Below, in pieces: positions 1 through 7,626 of a stretch of DNA of 64,000 bases. Source of the stretch: Ruminococcus sp. (GTDB lineage Bacteria > Bacillota > Clostridia > Oscillospirales > Acutalibacteraceae); NCBI GenBank assembly GCA_004556705.1, contig SFGA01000002.1, forward strand, positions 1 to 64,000. Reading direction: 5' to 3'. How positions within the stretch are numbered: the stretch's first letter is position 1; every line of letters starts with the position of its first letter. Position numbers and translations under genes: made by a program. The notes beneath the pieces were generated by a model. The model searched no databases, was not told the DNA's origin, and worked only from the letters and a program-made list of their open reading frames with translations.

Positions 1-918
1 TTCTCTCATTTTTACTTCTAAACCAGCCGCTTCAAGTCGCAATTTAAATGCAACTAATTGTTGTTTGTTTGGCCTGTTAATATTGCAATTTGCGGTATCG
101 TTATATTGTAAAAGATTTATTAAAACATTTTTTTCACGAAACCATCTTCCCAACTGTCTTACATCAGCTGCTTTGTCATTTAGTCCGGGAATTAATAAAT
201 AAGCAATTGTAACTTTTCTATTATGTCTCTCAGAATATGATAAAACTGCCTCAACAATCTTATTTATATCATAACCCTTCATGTGGGGGATAATAATATC
301 TCTTGTTCTTTGATTTGTTGCATGAAGAGAGAGGGTGAGTTGTATCTTCAAATGCTCTTCCCTTATTTTTTTTAATTGCTCTAAAGGACCTACAGTCGAA
401 ATATTGATTCCATCTGTGGGGAAATTAAGCCCATTTCTATCTCTTAATATATGAATCGACTTAATTACATTATCATAATTAAAAAATGGTTCCCCCATTC
501 CCATATATACAATTCGATTAACTTTTTCCTTCAGTAATGTTACTTGTTGCACAATTTCTGAAGGAGTTAAATTTCTTATAAATCCATTACTTCCAGATGC
601 ACAAAAAATGCAACCTACGGGACATCCTACCATTGTACTAACACATACAGTTACACCAGTTTTTCTCTTTATGCAAACGGTTTCAATGCAGTAACCATCC
701 TTTAATTTGAAGGAGTATTTTCTTGTGTCACCGCCATTATATATATCATCAATGCTCATTGTTTGATATTTCTTTTGTGGCTTTTCTTTATAAAGAGCAT
801 GCATAAGTGCTCGAGCTTTTTTTTCTCCAACACAATCACAAATTTCTTTGTATGTATAACCGTAAGGGTCCGAATTTATCATTTCTTCAGTGATAATTAC
901 TGTGTTTTTATTTTTCAT
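1..918 (-). CDS. RlmN/Cfr-family radical SAM protein (3' end outside window)
   Basis: The 306 readable residues look like an RlmN/Cfr-type radical SAM methyltransferase, a family that methylates C2 or C8 of an adenine in 23S rRNA (RlmN also tRNA). The [4Fe-4S] cluster motif CxxxCxxC is at residues 99-106 (Cys99, Cys103, Cys106), followed by GFIRNLTPSEIV, then GMGEPFFNYDNV and the LSLHAT motif, all in RlmN order. The N-terminal part is shorter and more divergent than in housekeeping RlmN, so this may be a paralog. The C-terminal segment carrying the second catalytic Cys lies beyond base 1. The ATG at 918 follows an AAGG ribosome site about 9 bases upstream. The gene is AT-rich like the rest of the island-like region. 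RlmN versus Cfr-like specificity cannot be decided here. Confidence 0.8.
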   Translation of the reverse strand, partial: MKNKNTVIITEEMINSDPYGYTYKEICDCVGEKKARALMHALYKEKPQKKYQTMSIDDIYNGGDTRKYSFKLKDGYCIETVCIKRKTGVTVCVSTMVGCPVGCIFCASGSNGFIRNLTPSEIVQQVTLLKEKVNRIVYMGMGEPFFNYDNVIKSIHILRDRNGLNFPTDGINISTVGPLEQLKKIREEHLKIQLTLSLHATNQRTRDIIIPHMKGYDINKIVEAVLSYSERHNRKVTIAYLLIPGLNDKAADVRQLGRWFREKNVLINLLQYNDTANCNINRPNKQQLVAFKLRLEAAGLEVKMRE

Positions 919-1405
919 ATCATCATACCTTTCGAGAAATATAATTGCAAAATACAACAAATAAGTATTTTATTATAACATTTTCAAGTTACAAAATCAA
1001 TATTATACATATTTATTTTTAGTTTAAATGAAATCCCATTTAGCTTATTCCTTTCAGAACATCTATGTGAAAAACTATTGACTTGAAATTTAATAATACG
1101 CTCTGAAAATTGTATAAAAGGATACCTACCTGCATTTATAGTTAATTCATATACTATAAGTTTTCGATGTCTAGATAAGTGATGTCAGCAAGAATCGACA
1201 CCACCTTTTCCTTTTTTAGAAGACGAAGAATAGTGATCATTTTGAGCAGTTTGAATATAAGCTTTTCAGTAAAGGATTCTACATATTATCTTCTCATATT
1301 TTTGAGAACACATTAGTGTCTTATCCATCCTTTTTATTTGACAGACCCCACTAAATTTCAAATTAAACATCTGCAACAATTTCATTATCTAACAATACAG
1401 GAATA
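919..1405. other. AT-rich non-coding stretch with possible decayed reading frame
   Basis: No intact gene is visible between the radical SAM gene and the GyrB-like gene. On the minus strand an open stretch of about 42 codons (roughly 1280 down to 1155) encodes a hydrophobic/basic peptide ending in a stop. A second short open stretch in another frame lies just upstream, which would fit a frameshifted remnant. I do not recognise the family and chance is a real alternative. Base composition is clearly more AT-rich than in the core genes to the right. Confidence 0.3.
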
Positions 1406-2782
1406 TTAAATTCCGCCTTTATTCCTATATATTTTTTCAAACCTCTCATCAACCTCAAAGAACTCCGGCAGATCTTCATAAATGCTTTCCGTATATAATC
1501 TGCAAAGGCTTTTATACACTTCAGGTATCATAAACTTAGCATAATCAGTCATAAGAACATAATAGTACAAAACCTCTGTTCTACAAGCTGTTTTATACAT
1601 AGGAAGCGTAAGGTCCACAAATCCCTCTTCATCCCTCGGAGCAGTCATAATACAATTGATAAACGCACCCTTAACGTCACCGTTTTCGTAGTCCTCAATA
1701 GCTCTTTCGAATTTCTTTATAAAGCTATCTCCTGCCCTGTCGCAATATCTTTCTTCTCTGATTATCTCAAGCAGATCGAGAACAGCATCTTCATCTGAGA
1801 AAATTGCATATCTTATTTCTTTGTTACACATATCACGCACAAGGTCAGTAAACATACGGTTATTGATAGCTGTGCGTCTGCCGTCATTCCAGTCGGGGAT
1901 GCACCCGATAGTCTTTATATCTATCACAGTGGCGATATGCTTTTTAAGCTCTCTTTTGGTAAGTGATGTAAGTAAAGGATGGCTACATGCTCTCTCTGAA
2001 ATATAGTTTATATGCTCCTGAAGGCACTTATAAAGCTCATCGAGGAAAGCACCGCCATTTTCAAGACGGTGACCGTTGTAATAACACTGTACAGACGGTT
2101 TATCTTTGGTAAAAGCAACTGCTACACCGACATAAGCAGTATATTCACGACCTAAAGGCTCGTCCTTGCTTTCATGTATTCTGAAAGTAGAGCAGGGATC
2201 GTTAATAGATTCAGTTGTCTCTTTTATATAATCATCAAGACCTGCATAACAGTACTCTTCATCTATATAACTTTTATCTTCATTCTGCATATGAAGAACA
2301 AATCTGACATGGTCATATAATAACGCCATTTCCTGAGCAAGAGTTGAAATAAACTCTTTACTAAGAGTAACATCTGTGAAAACCTTCGAATCATATTTCA
2401 AGTGAATATATGTACCCTCTAAAGCAGAGTCACTTTCAGTCAGATAGTCGTCAGCTTCACCATTTTTAAATTGAATACTTTTCACCTTATCGTAGGGTCC
2501 GGTTTTCGAAGAGACCAACATAAATTCCGTTACATACTGATTGCAGGCAAGCACAGGGAACTTATACATACTGTCCCAGCAGGGCTTAGGCTCAAAGGTT
2601 TTATAATCCGGTGAAATATAATCAAAAAGAAATTCATTATAGTTTTCAGCCTGAACTCCTGCGCCAAAATCCGTCAGCCTTTTCTTCCATTCAGTACCGT
2701 CCGAGGCCACTTCGCCAAGCTGGAGACCGCCTCTGTTGGTAACGAGATGAATTGAAATCGATGAATCCTTGAACAGGTACAT
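1406..2782 (-). CDS. truncated, degenerate GyrB/ParE-like protein (no intact ATP site)
   Basis: A protein of 458 residues that aligns by eye with the ATPase-transducer region of GyrB. GTYIHLKYDSKVF matches the [13 protein letters not shown] segment of the gyrB product in this window, followed by a YCY-(A/E)G segment and a transducer-like region with NGHRLENGGAFLDEL. It starts where GyrB reads 'DGSIxVxDNGRG', and that nucleotide-binding motif is degenerate (TNRGG). The roughly 75 preceding GHKL residues with the Mg-binding Asn are absent, as are the Toprim domain and its EGDSAGG motif. It cannot be a working gyrase subunit. It is either a decayed topoisomerase gene from a mobile element or a repurposed fragment. 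The ribosome site before ATG 2782 is weak (AAAAGAGA). It lies 24 bases after the small gene upstream. Confidence 0.6.
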   Translation of the reverse strand: MYLFKDSSISIHLVTNRGGLQLGEVASDGTEWKKRLTDFGAGVQAENYNEFLFDYISPDYKTFEPKPCWDSMYKFPVLACNQYVTEFMLVSSKTGPYDKVKSIQFKNGEADDYLTESDSALEGTYIHLKYDSKVFTDVTLSKEFISTLAQEMALLYDHVRFVLHMQNEDKSYIDEEYCYAGLDDYIKETTESINDPCSTFRIHESKDEPLGREYTAYVGVAVAFTKDKPSVQCYYNGHRLENGGAFLDELYKCLQEHINYISERACSHPLLTSLTKRELKKHIATVIDIKTIGCIPDWNDGRRTAINNRMFTDLVRDMCNKEIRYAIFSDEDAVLDLLEIIREERYCDRAGDSFIKKFERAIEDYENGDVKGAFINCIMTAPRDEEGFVDLTLPMYKTACRTEVLYYYVLMTDYAKFMIPEVYKSLCRLYTESIYEDLPEFFEVDERFEKIYRNKGGI

Positions 2783-2806
2783 CGTGTAGGCGGTCTCTTT
2801 TCGTGT

Positions 2807-2986
2807 TCAGATATATTTGATTTTGAACTTCCTTTTCTTGGCAGACAGCACCTTGCAGAGAACGTCGTCAACTCCATCGGTGTATCTGCCTTGTGCTATC
2901 AGGCTGTTCTTCAAACGGATAAGTGATTGCAACACTTCGCTGTATTCGTCATCGGAAAGATATAAATGATATTTCTGTTCTTTCAA
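2807..2986 (-). CDS. small conserved protein of mobile-element type
   Basis: A protein of about 59 residues rich in charged amino acids, ending in a basic segment (AKKRKFKIKYI). From memory it resembles short proteins found in conjugative elements of Clostridia (pattern 'LIRLKNxLIAQGRYTDxVDDVLxKV'); this was not checked by search. Function unknown. A strong AGGAGG at about 2995-3000 sits 8 bases before a TTG codon at 2986, which I prefer to the GTG at 2995 that overlaps the ribosome site. It is followed closely by the GyrB-like gene in the same direction, so the two probably shared a transcript on an integrated element. Confidence 0.55.
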   Translation of the reverse strand: MKEQKYHLYLSDDEYSEVLQSLIRLKNSLIAQGRYTDGVDDVLCKVLSAKKRKFKIKYI

Positions 2987-3101
2987 AACAACCACCTCCT
3001 GTTACCGCAATTATATAATAGGAAAGGACAAAGAGGTAGTGTGCGATTGCTGCTTGACCACCCCTGAATAAACGAATTAACAGGGTAACGACCGCCTTTT
3101 C

Positions 3102-3263
3102 CATTAGCAGAAATTTTACTCGAATTTTTCTGCCATTAGCAGAGAGGGCATTTTCATTAGCAAAACGGTGATTTTTTTGCTAATTTTTATTAGCAAGCCG
3201 TCCACCTGAAAGGCGGACGACATTAGTCCTAATTTCCATTAGCTGGCGGAAGATTTGCTAATG
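3102..3263. repeat. cluster of CATTAGCA-type short repeats, both orientations
   Basis: The octamer CATTAGCA or a one-base variant occurs at 3102-3109, 3134-3141, 3155-3162 and, less perfectly, 3188-3195 and 3237-3244 on the plus strand. It occurs on the minus strand at 3178-3185 and 3256-3263 (TGCTAATG). An imperfect hairpin (stem about 9 bp) lies at 3199-3219. No gene covers the stretch. The cluster sits between the island genes and the tRNA-Arg duplication, where integrase arm sites or iterated protein-binding sites of a mobile element would be expected. That role is inference. Confidence 0.6.
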
Positions 3264-3310
3264 AAAATCTATGAATTTCACGATTTTTCTCTTTTACCGA
3301 AAAAATGAAA

Positions 3311-3350
3311 AAACGCCGGAAACCCTTGATTTTACTGGGTTTTCCGGCGG
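3311..3350 (-). terminator. terminator after tRNA-Arg
   Basis: A GC-rich hairpin (arms 3314-3325 and 3337-3349, one bulge) is followed on the minus strand by a run of six T. It lies directly downstream of the tRNA-Arg 3' end and would stop its transcript. Confidence 0.75.
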
Positions 3351-3356
3351 AGTTTT

Positions 3357-3509
3357 TGGCGTTCCCGAGGTGATTCGAACACCCGACCTACCGCTTAGGA
3401 GGCGGTCGCTCTATCCAGCTGACTCATTGTCAATCACTTTTCTTCAAAAGGCGGTCGTTATAACATATTCTTAGGAGGCGGTCGCTCTATCCAACTGAGC
3501 TACGGAAAC
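3357..3509 (-). tRNA. split tRNA-Arg(CCU): 5' half and 3' part separated by a duplication
   Basis: Bases 3509-3470 give a 5' acceptor strand, D-arm and anticodon loop of a tRNA-Arg up to position 38. Bases 3423-3357 give the end of a D-arm, anticodon loop CTCCTAA (anticodon CCU), a T-arm with TTCGAAT, a 3' acceptor strand and an encoded CCA. The 5' acceptor strand of the first piece pairs with the 3' strand of the second with one G-U pair, so together they form one tRNA. The second copy has no matching 5' acceptor strand or D-stem, and the first has no 3' half. As assembled, neither copy can fold into a complete tRNA. The promoter and terminator are both intact. Confidence 0.7.
3394..3492. 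repeat. direct repeat of the tRNA-Arg core (att-like, 23 bp)
   Basis: An identical 23-bp segment covering the D-loop/anticodon part of the tRNA is at 3394-3416 and 3470-3492, exactly 76 bp apart. The intervening sequence is not tRNA-like. Tyrosine integrases commonly use such tRNA anticodon-region cores, so this looks like attL/attR flanking a tiny leftover. Recombination between the copies would restore a full tRNA gene. Confidence 0.75.
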
Positions 3510-3550
3510 ACATTTGAATTTCTGATGTTTTCTCTCAAACGAGCGTGATA

Positions 3551-3579
3551 ATTGTACCAAATATACGCAGGTTTGTCAA
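3551..3579 (-). promoter_or_regulatory. promoter of tRNA-Arg
   Basis: Minus-strand TTGACA (3574-3579), 17-bp spacer, TACAAT (3551-3556). Initiation would fall near 3544, about 35 bases before the tRNA 5' end. Confidence 0.75.
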
Positions 3580-3591
3580 TCAAAGACGGTA

Positions 3592-3620
3592 TTGTTTTAT
3601 TTATATTTATGTGTTAAAAT
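3592..3620 (+). promoter_or_regulatory. promoter of the PAP2 gene
   Basis: TTGTTT (3592-3597), 17-bp spacer, TAAAAT (3615-3620). It lies 36 bases before the chosen ATG at 3656 and argues against the upstream in-frame ATG at 3545. Confidence 0.55.
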
Positions 3621-3655
3621 CAAGACACAAATATTTCAATAAAAGGGTGAGGTTA

Positions 3656-4627
3656 ATGGAAAAGACAAACACAAAACGAAATGCAGTCATCGGCATATGC
3701 CTTTTTGCTGTTGTTTTCGGTGCGTTGCTTGCACTCGCTACGGTTTACGACCTGCGTGTGAGCGAAATTCTGGTCAGACTTGACGCAGGCGCATATTTCA
3801 CAAACAGCGTATTTGCCGCTGTTTTTGAATGTATCGGCTCTTGTCCCGTCTATCTGTTTTTAAGTATTGCGTTCGCCTGCATTTACACGAACACGAAACG
3901 CAGTAAAATCAAACCGCTTCGCATTTTAGGCTCGATAGCATCAAATATCGCATCGGTCGTTTGTATGTACATATTGGTAACCGACACCGTTGGCTACGCC
4001 GAAAGACACGCCGATATTGAAAGCTTTACATCTACCGTATTTGCAAAGGTTATCTTCGTTTTCATTGCGATAGCGTTTGGCGAGCTTATTTGCAATGCAT
4101 TTTCAAAGGTTGACGACAAAACCGCAAAGGCTCTGCTTAAATATTCGTTTATAATCATCTTTGCGGCAGCGTTCGCAAACTTAATCGTAAACATAATCAA
4201 AAATATTATGTGCCGTCCGAGATACAGAACAATGAACTTCCTCGGCGACACAGAGCACACCAATTTCCACCGTTGGTATCAGAAATACACAATGCCCACG
4301 GAGGAGTCTCCGCTTTATATCCCCTCGGTAAACGGCCACAAGGTCGGTAAGGACGCATACCGTTCATTCCCGTCGGGACACACCTGCGCCGCAGGTACTA
4401 CATACGCATTGCTTGCACTTCCGCACCTCTTCAAGAAGTATAACACGGTTAAATACAAGGTGCTTTTCTATTTCGTTTCCGTAGTTTTCACGGGAACGGT
4501 CGCAATCAGCCGAATCGTATGCGGTGCGCACTTCTTCTCCGATGTTCTTGTCGGCGGTACTTCAATGTTTATCGGCGTTATGCTCGCTATCAAAATCTTT
4601 GTAAGAAAAGATTACGAGAGAGTGTAA
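3656..4627 (+). CDS. PAP2-family membrane phosphatase
   Basis: An integral membrane protein of 323 residues with several hydrophobic segments and the type 2 phosphatidic acid phosphatase signatures near the C-terminus. CRPR is an abbreviated motif 1; SFPSGHTCAAG is motif 2 with the catalytic His; SRIVCGAHFFSDVLVG is motif 3 with the nucleophile His and Asp. Family members dephosphorylate lipid phosphates such as phosphatidate or undecaprenyl pyrophosphate at the membrane; the substrate here is unknown. The ATG at 3656 follows AGGGTGAGG. An in-frame ATG at 3545 would give 37 extra residues but lies upstream of the promoter. It is transcribed away from the tRNA and converges on glgP. Confidence 0.85.
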   Translation: MEKTNTKRNAVIGICLFAVVFGALLALATVYDLRVSEILVRLDAGAYFTNSVFAAVFECIGSCPVYLFLSIAFACIYTNTKRSKIKPLRILGSIASNIASVVCMYILVTDTVGYAERHADIESFTSTVFAKVIFVFIAIAFGELICNAFSKVDDKTAKALLKYSFIIIFAAAFANLIVNIIKNIMCRPRYRTMNFLGDTEHTNFHRWYQKYTMPTEESPLYIPSVNGHKVGKDAYRSFPSGHTCAAGTTYALLALPHLFKKYNTVKYKVLFYFVSVVFTGTVAISRIVCGAHFFSDVLVGGTSMFIGVMLAIKIFVRKDYERV

Positions 4628-4656
4628 AACGGATATAATAATCGGACAAAAAATCA

Positions 4657-4690
4657 AGGCACACTCGACCGAGTGTGCCTTTTGTTTTGA
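4657..4690. terminator. bidirectional terminator between PAP2 and glgP
   Basis: A perfect hairpin (arms about 11 bp, 4657-4682) is followed by TTTTGTTTT on the plus strand. On the minus strand it is followed by TTGATTTTTT, so it serves both convergent genes. Confidence 0.8.
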
Positions 4691-4697
4691 AACTCAA

Positions 4698-7214
4698 TTA
4701 TTTCTTAGCTGATTTTTTAGCGGGAGCTTTCTTTTCCGCCGTCTTTTTTGCCGTAGGGTTTTTAGCAGGAGCCTTTTCCGCTACGGGCTTTTCGGGATTT
4801 TCTTCCTTATCAAAAGCCGATTTTGTGTGCCAGATATCTCTTGCATATTCGTTAATTGCACGGTCAGCGGCAAATCTGCCTGCACCGGAGATATTCATAA
4901 GCGACATTCTGTTCCACTTTTCCTTGTCCTTATAAAGCTCAATCATGTGCTTTTGCGCTCTTCTGTAATCCGCAAAATCAACAAGAACCATATAGGGATC
5001 GCAATTTATAATGTTTGCGATTTCGGGGAACTGCTTTCCTGCAATTCCGTTTTGTGAAATATAATCTACAACACGCTTAATTTCCGCATTGTTGTTATAG
5101 TAGCTCATCGGATTATAGCCACGGCGTTTAAGCTCGTCAACCTCAGGTGTGCTCATACCGAAGATAATAATATTATCTGCACCGACAGCGTCGTGAATTT
5201 CAACGTTTGCGCCGTCCATTGTGCCGAGAGTAACAGCACCGTTAATCATAAGCTTCATATTGCCCGTACCGCTTGCCTCTGTTCCTGCAAGAGAAATCTG
5301 CTCGGAAACATCAGCCGCAGGCATAAGCTTTTCAGCCATTGTTACATTGTAATCTTCAAGATATATAACCTTTAATCTGCCCTTGACATCGGGATCGTTG
5401 TTTATAAGATCACCGAGAGCGCAGATAAACGAAATTATCTTCTTCGCCATAAAGTAGCCCGAAGCCGCCTTTGCACCGAAGATATAGGTGTGCGGTGTGA
5501 ACTCGCCGTCGGGATTATCCTTAATTTCAAGGTAATCCGCAAGTATATTCAATGCATTGAGGTTCTGCCTCTTATACTCATGCAAACGCTTAACCTGAAC
5601 GTCAAAAATCGAATCGGGGTCAAGCTCAACGCCTGTTGTTTTCTTAACGTAAGCCGCAAACTGCTGTTTGTTGTCGTGTTTTATCTCACCGATTTTCGCA
5701 AGCACTTTTTTATCGTCTATGAACTTACGCAAATTGCTAAGCTCATCGGCATTTTTAACAAAGCCGTCTCCGATAAGCGACTGTGCGTATTCGGTAAGTC
5801 TCGGATTTGACTGACAGAGCCAACGTCTGTGAGCAATACCGTTTGTAACATTCTTGAACTTGCTCGGTGTGAGCGCATAGAAATCGCTGAACACGGTTTC
5901 TTTAAGAATTTCGGAGTGAAGTGCCGAAACACCGTTTACCGAATGAGAGCCGACAACGCAAAGATTAGCCATTCTGACTACGCCGTTTGACATAATTGCC
6001 ATTCTCTCAACCCGATCCGCATTGTTTGTTGCCTGCCATACAAAGTTTCTGAAACGGTTGTCAATTTCCTTTGTAATCTGCCAAATTCTCGGCATAAGGC
6101 GTTTATAAAGGTCCTCGGGCCAGCACTCAAGAGCCTCTTTCATAACGGTATGGTTTGTGTATGCAACGGTCTTTGTAACAATATTCCAAGCGTCATCCCA
6201 GCCGTAGCCGCATTCGTCAAGCATAATTCTCATAAGCTCGGGGATTGCAAGCGTCGGATGAGTATCGTTGATATGAATAGCAACCTTTTCGGGAAGATTG
6301 TCAAGCGTTCCGTAGGTGCGAAGGTGCTTGTGAACAATATCCTGAATAGAAGCCGATACCAAGAAATACTGCTGACGAAGTCTCAATGACTTGCCCTCGG
6401 GATGATTGTCTGCGGGATAGAGAACCTTTGAAATGACCTCTGCCATAGCGTTTCTTTCCATAGCTCTCATATAATCGCCCTGATTAAAGAGTGTCATATC
6501 GAGAGCAGGTGCTTTAGCCGCCCAAAGACGAAGCACCGAAATACCCTTGCCGTCTTTACCCGAAACATACATATCATAAGGCACAGCCTTAACGGGATTG
6601 TAGTTTACAATTTCAACATGGTGGAACTGATTTTCCCAAGAGTCAACAACCTCACCGTCAAAGCGAACCTCAAGTGCGCTCTCCTCGTGGGGAACAAGCC
6701 AAACCTCTCCACCGGGAAGCCAGAAATCGGGGAGCTCCGTCTGCCAGCCGTCAACAAGCTTCTGCTTGAAAATGCCTGCTTCATAGAGGATCGAATAGCC
6801 TCTTGCCGGATAGCCCTGTGTTGCAAGACCGTCGAGATAGCAAGCGGCAAGTCTTCCGAGACCGCCGTTGCCGAGACCTGCGTCGGGCTCACATTCATAT
6901 ATATTGTCGAGTTTTACGCCGTAATCGCTCAAAACGCTTTCAAAAACATCCGTAAGATTGAGATTGTAAAGATTGTTTTTAAGCGAACGTCCCATAAGGA
7001 ACTCCATGCAGAGATAATAAACTCTTTTTGTGCCCTTTTTCTCCGCATCCGCCGTAAAGTCGGCTCTGCCTGCGCTCATCATATCACGAACGATAAGAGC
7101 GATAGCCTTGTAGTATTGTTCGTCCGTTGCTTCCTCGGGAGAAACTCCCATGAAGTGCGAGAGCTTTGCCTCAACAAGCTCCTTAGCCTTCTTTTTAGTA
7201 AGCGAATAGTTCAT
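4698..7214 (-). CDS. glgP: glycogen/alpha-glucan phosphorylase with basic C-terminal tail
   Basis: Releases glucose-1-phosphate from alpha-1,4-glucan ends using pyridoxal phosphate. The product has 838 residues, a normal length for the family. The GNGGLGRLAACYLD motif lies near residue 110, and the PLP-lysine signature EASGTGNMKLMINGAVTLGTMDGANVEI is in the C-terminal half. The ATG at 7214 is preceded by GGAGG at about 7221-7225 and matches the usual start; nine extra in-frame residues upstream are unlikely. The last 30-35 residues are an unusual Ala/Lys/Pro-rich tail with repeated AKK/APAKK units like a histone H1 tail, not part of the catalytic domain. A minus-strand TATAAT (7258-7263) lies upstream. 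It may work with the cytoplasmic GH13 enzyme at 28-30 kb. Confidence 0.97.
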   Translation of the reverse strand: MNYSLTKKKAKELVEAKLSHFMGVSPEEATDEQYYKAIALIVRDMMSAGRADFTADAEKKGTKRVYYLCMEFLMGRSLKNNLYNLNLTDVFESVLSDYGVKLDNIYECEPDAGLGNGGLGRLAACYLDGLATQGYPARGYSILYEAGIFKQKLVDGWQTELPDFWLPGGEVWLVPHEESALEVRFDGEVVDSWENQFHHVEIVNYNPVKAVPYDMYVSGKDGKGISVLRLWAAKAPALDMTLFNQGDYMRAMERNAMAEVISKVLYPADNHPEGKSLRLRQQYFLVSASIQDIVHKHLRTYGTLDNLPEKVAIHINDTHPTLAIPELMRIMLDECGYGWDDAWNIVTKTVAYTNHTVMKEALECWPEDLYKRLMPRIWQITKEIDNRFRNFVWQATNNADRVERMAIMSNGVVRMANLCVVGSHSVNGVSALHSEILKETVFSDFYALTPSKFKNVTNGIAHRRWLCQSNPRLTEYAQSLIGDGFVKNADELSNLRKFIDDKKVLAKIGEIKHDNKQQFAAYVKKTTGVELDPDSIFDVQVKRLHEYKRQNLNALNILADYLEIKDNPDGEFTPHTYIFGAKAASGYFMAKKIISFICALGDLINNDPDVKGRLKVIYLEDYNVTMAEKLMPAADVSEQISLAGTEASGTGNMKLMINGAVTLGTMDGANVEIHDAVGADNIIIFGMSTPEVDELKRRGYNPMSYYNNNAEIKRVVDYISQNGIAGKQFPEIANIINCDPYMVLVDFADYRRAQKHMIELYKDKEKWNRMSLMNISGAGRFAADRAINEYARDIWHTKSAFDKEENPEKPVAEKAPAKNPTAKKTAEKKAPAKKSAKK

Positions 7215-7495
7215 TATATGCCTCCAAAAGTTAATAAACAAAATTTAACGCCTATATATTATACTATTTTTAATGCAAATTCAACCGTGCGTTCGGCAAA
7301 ATAATAAATTTCGGCTATTTAACTAAAAAATGAGGCTCAAACGTACATTTTGTCTTTAACTTGTCGGCGGTTTTTTAACGGCATTGCGGCGTAAAGCACT
7401 TGATTTTACGGTAGTTTTCCGAAAATAATCAATTAAATAAATCATATATTGAGTTGTCGATTACAACCTACACACAATTATTTTATAAATATGTG
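7215..7495. other. intergenic region between glgP and the phospholipase-like gene
   Basis: About 280 bp without a gene between divergent transcripts. Apart from the minus-strand TATAAT at 7258-7263, I see no RNA gene or repeat. Confidence 0.5.
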
Positions 7496-7543
7496 TTGAC
7501 ACATTTCACAATCCATGTTACATTGAACATAGCAAATATTTGC
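7496..7543 (+). promoter_or_regulatory. promoter with adjacent 12-bp palindrome
   Basis: TTGACA (7496-7501), 17-bp spacer, TACATT (7519-7524). The perfect palindrome GCAAATATTTGC is at 7532-7543, right at the expected start point, and a half-copy (GCAAAT) follows at 7556-7561. This would be a natural operator position, but the binding protein is unknown. Confidence 0.6.
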
Positions 7544-7626
7544 AACAATATATTAGCAAATGGAGGCGTATATAAACACAACAGATTAATCATTCGTTTA
7601 ACACATTTATAAAAAGGAGTAAGCAT

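Noticed and set aside
3086..3263. CRISPR array
   Set aside because: The repeats are 7-8 bp, irregularly spaced and in both orientations; no spacer structure or cas genes.
3271..3474. Short plus-strand open frame over the tRNA and terminator
   Set aside because: It crosses the tRNA pieces and terminator; coding is implausible.
6618..7304. Plus-strand open frame of 228 codons opposite glgP
   Set aside because: It lies fully antisense to a clear glycogen phosphorylase gene, with no ribosome site or recognisable domain; a shadow of codon usage.
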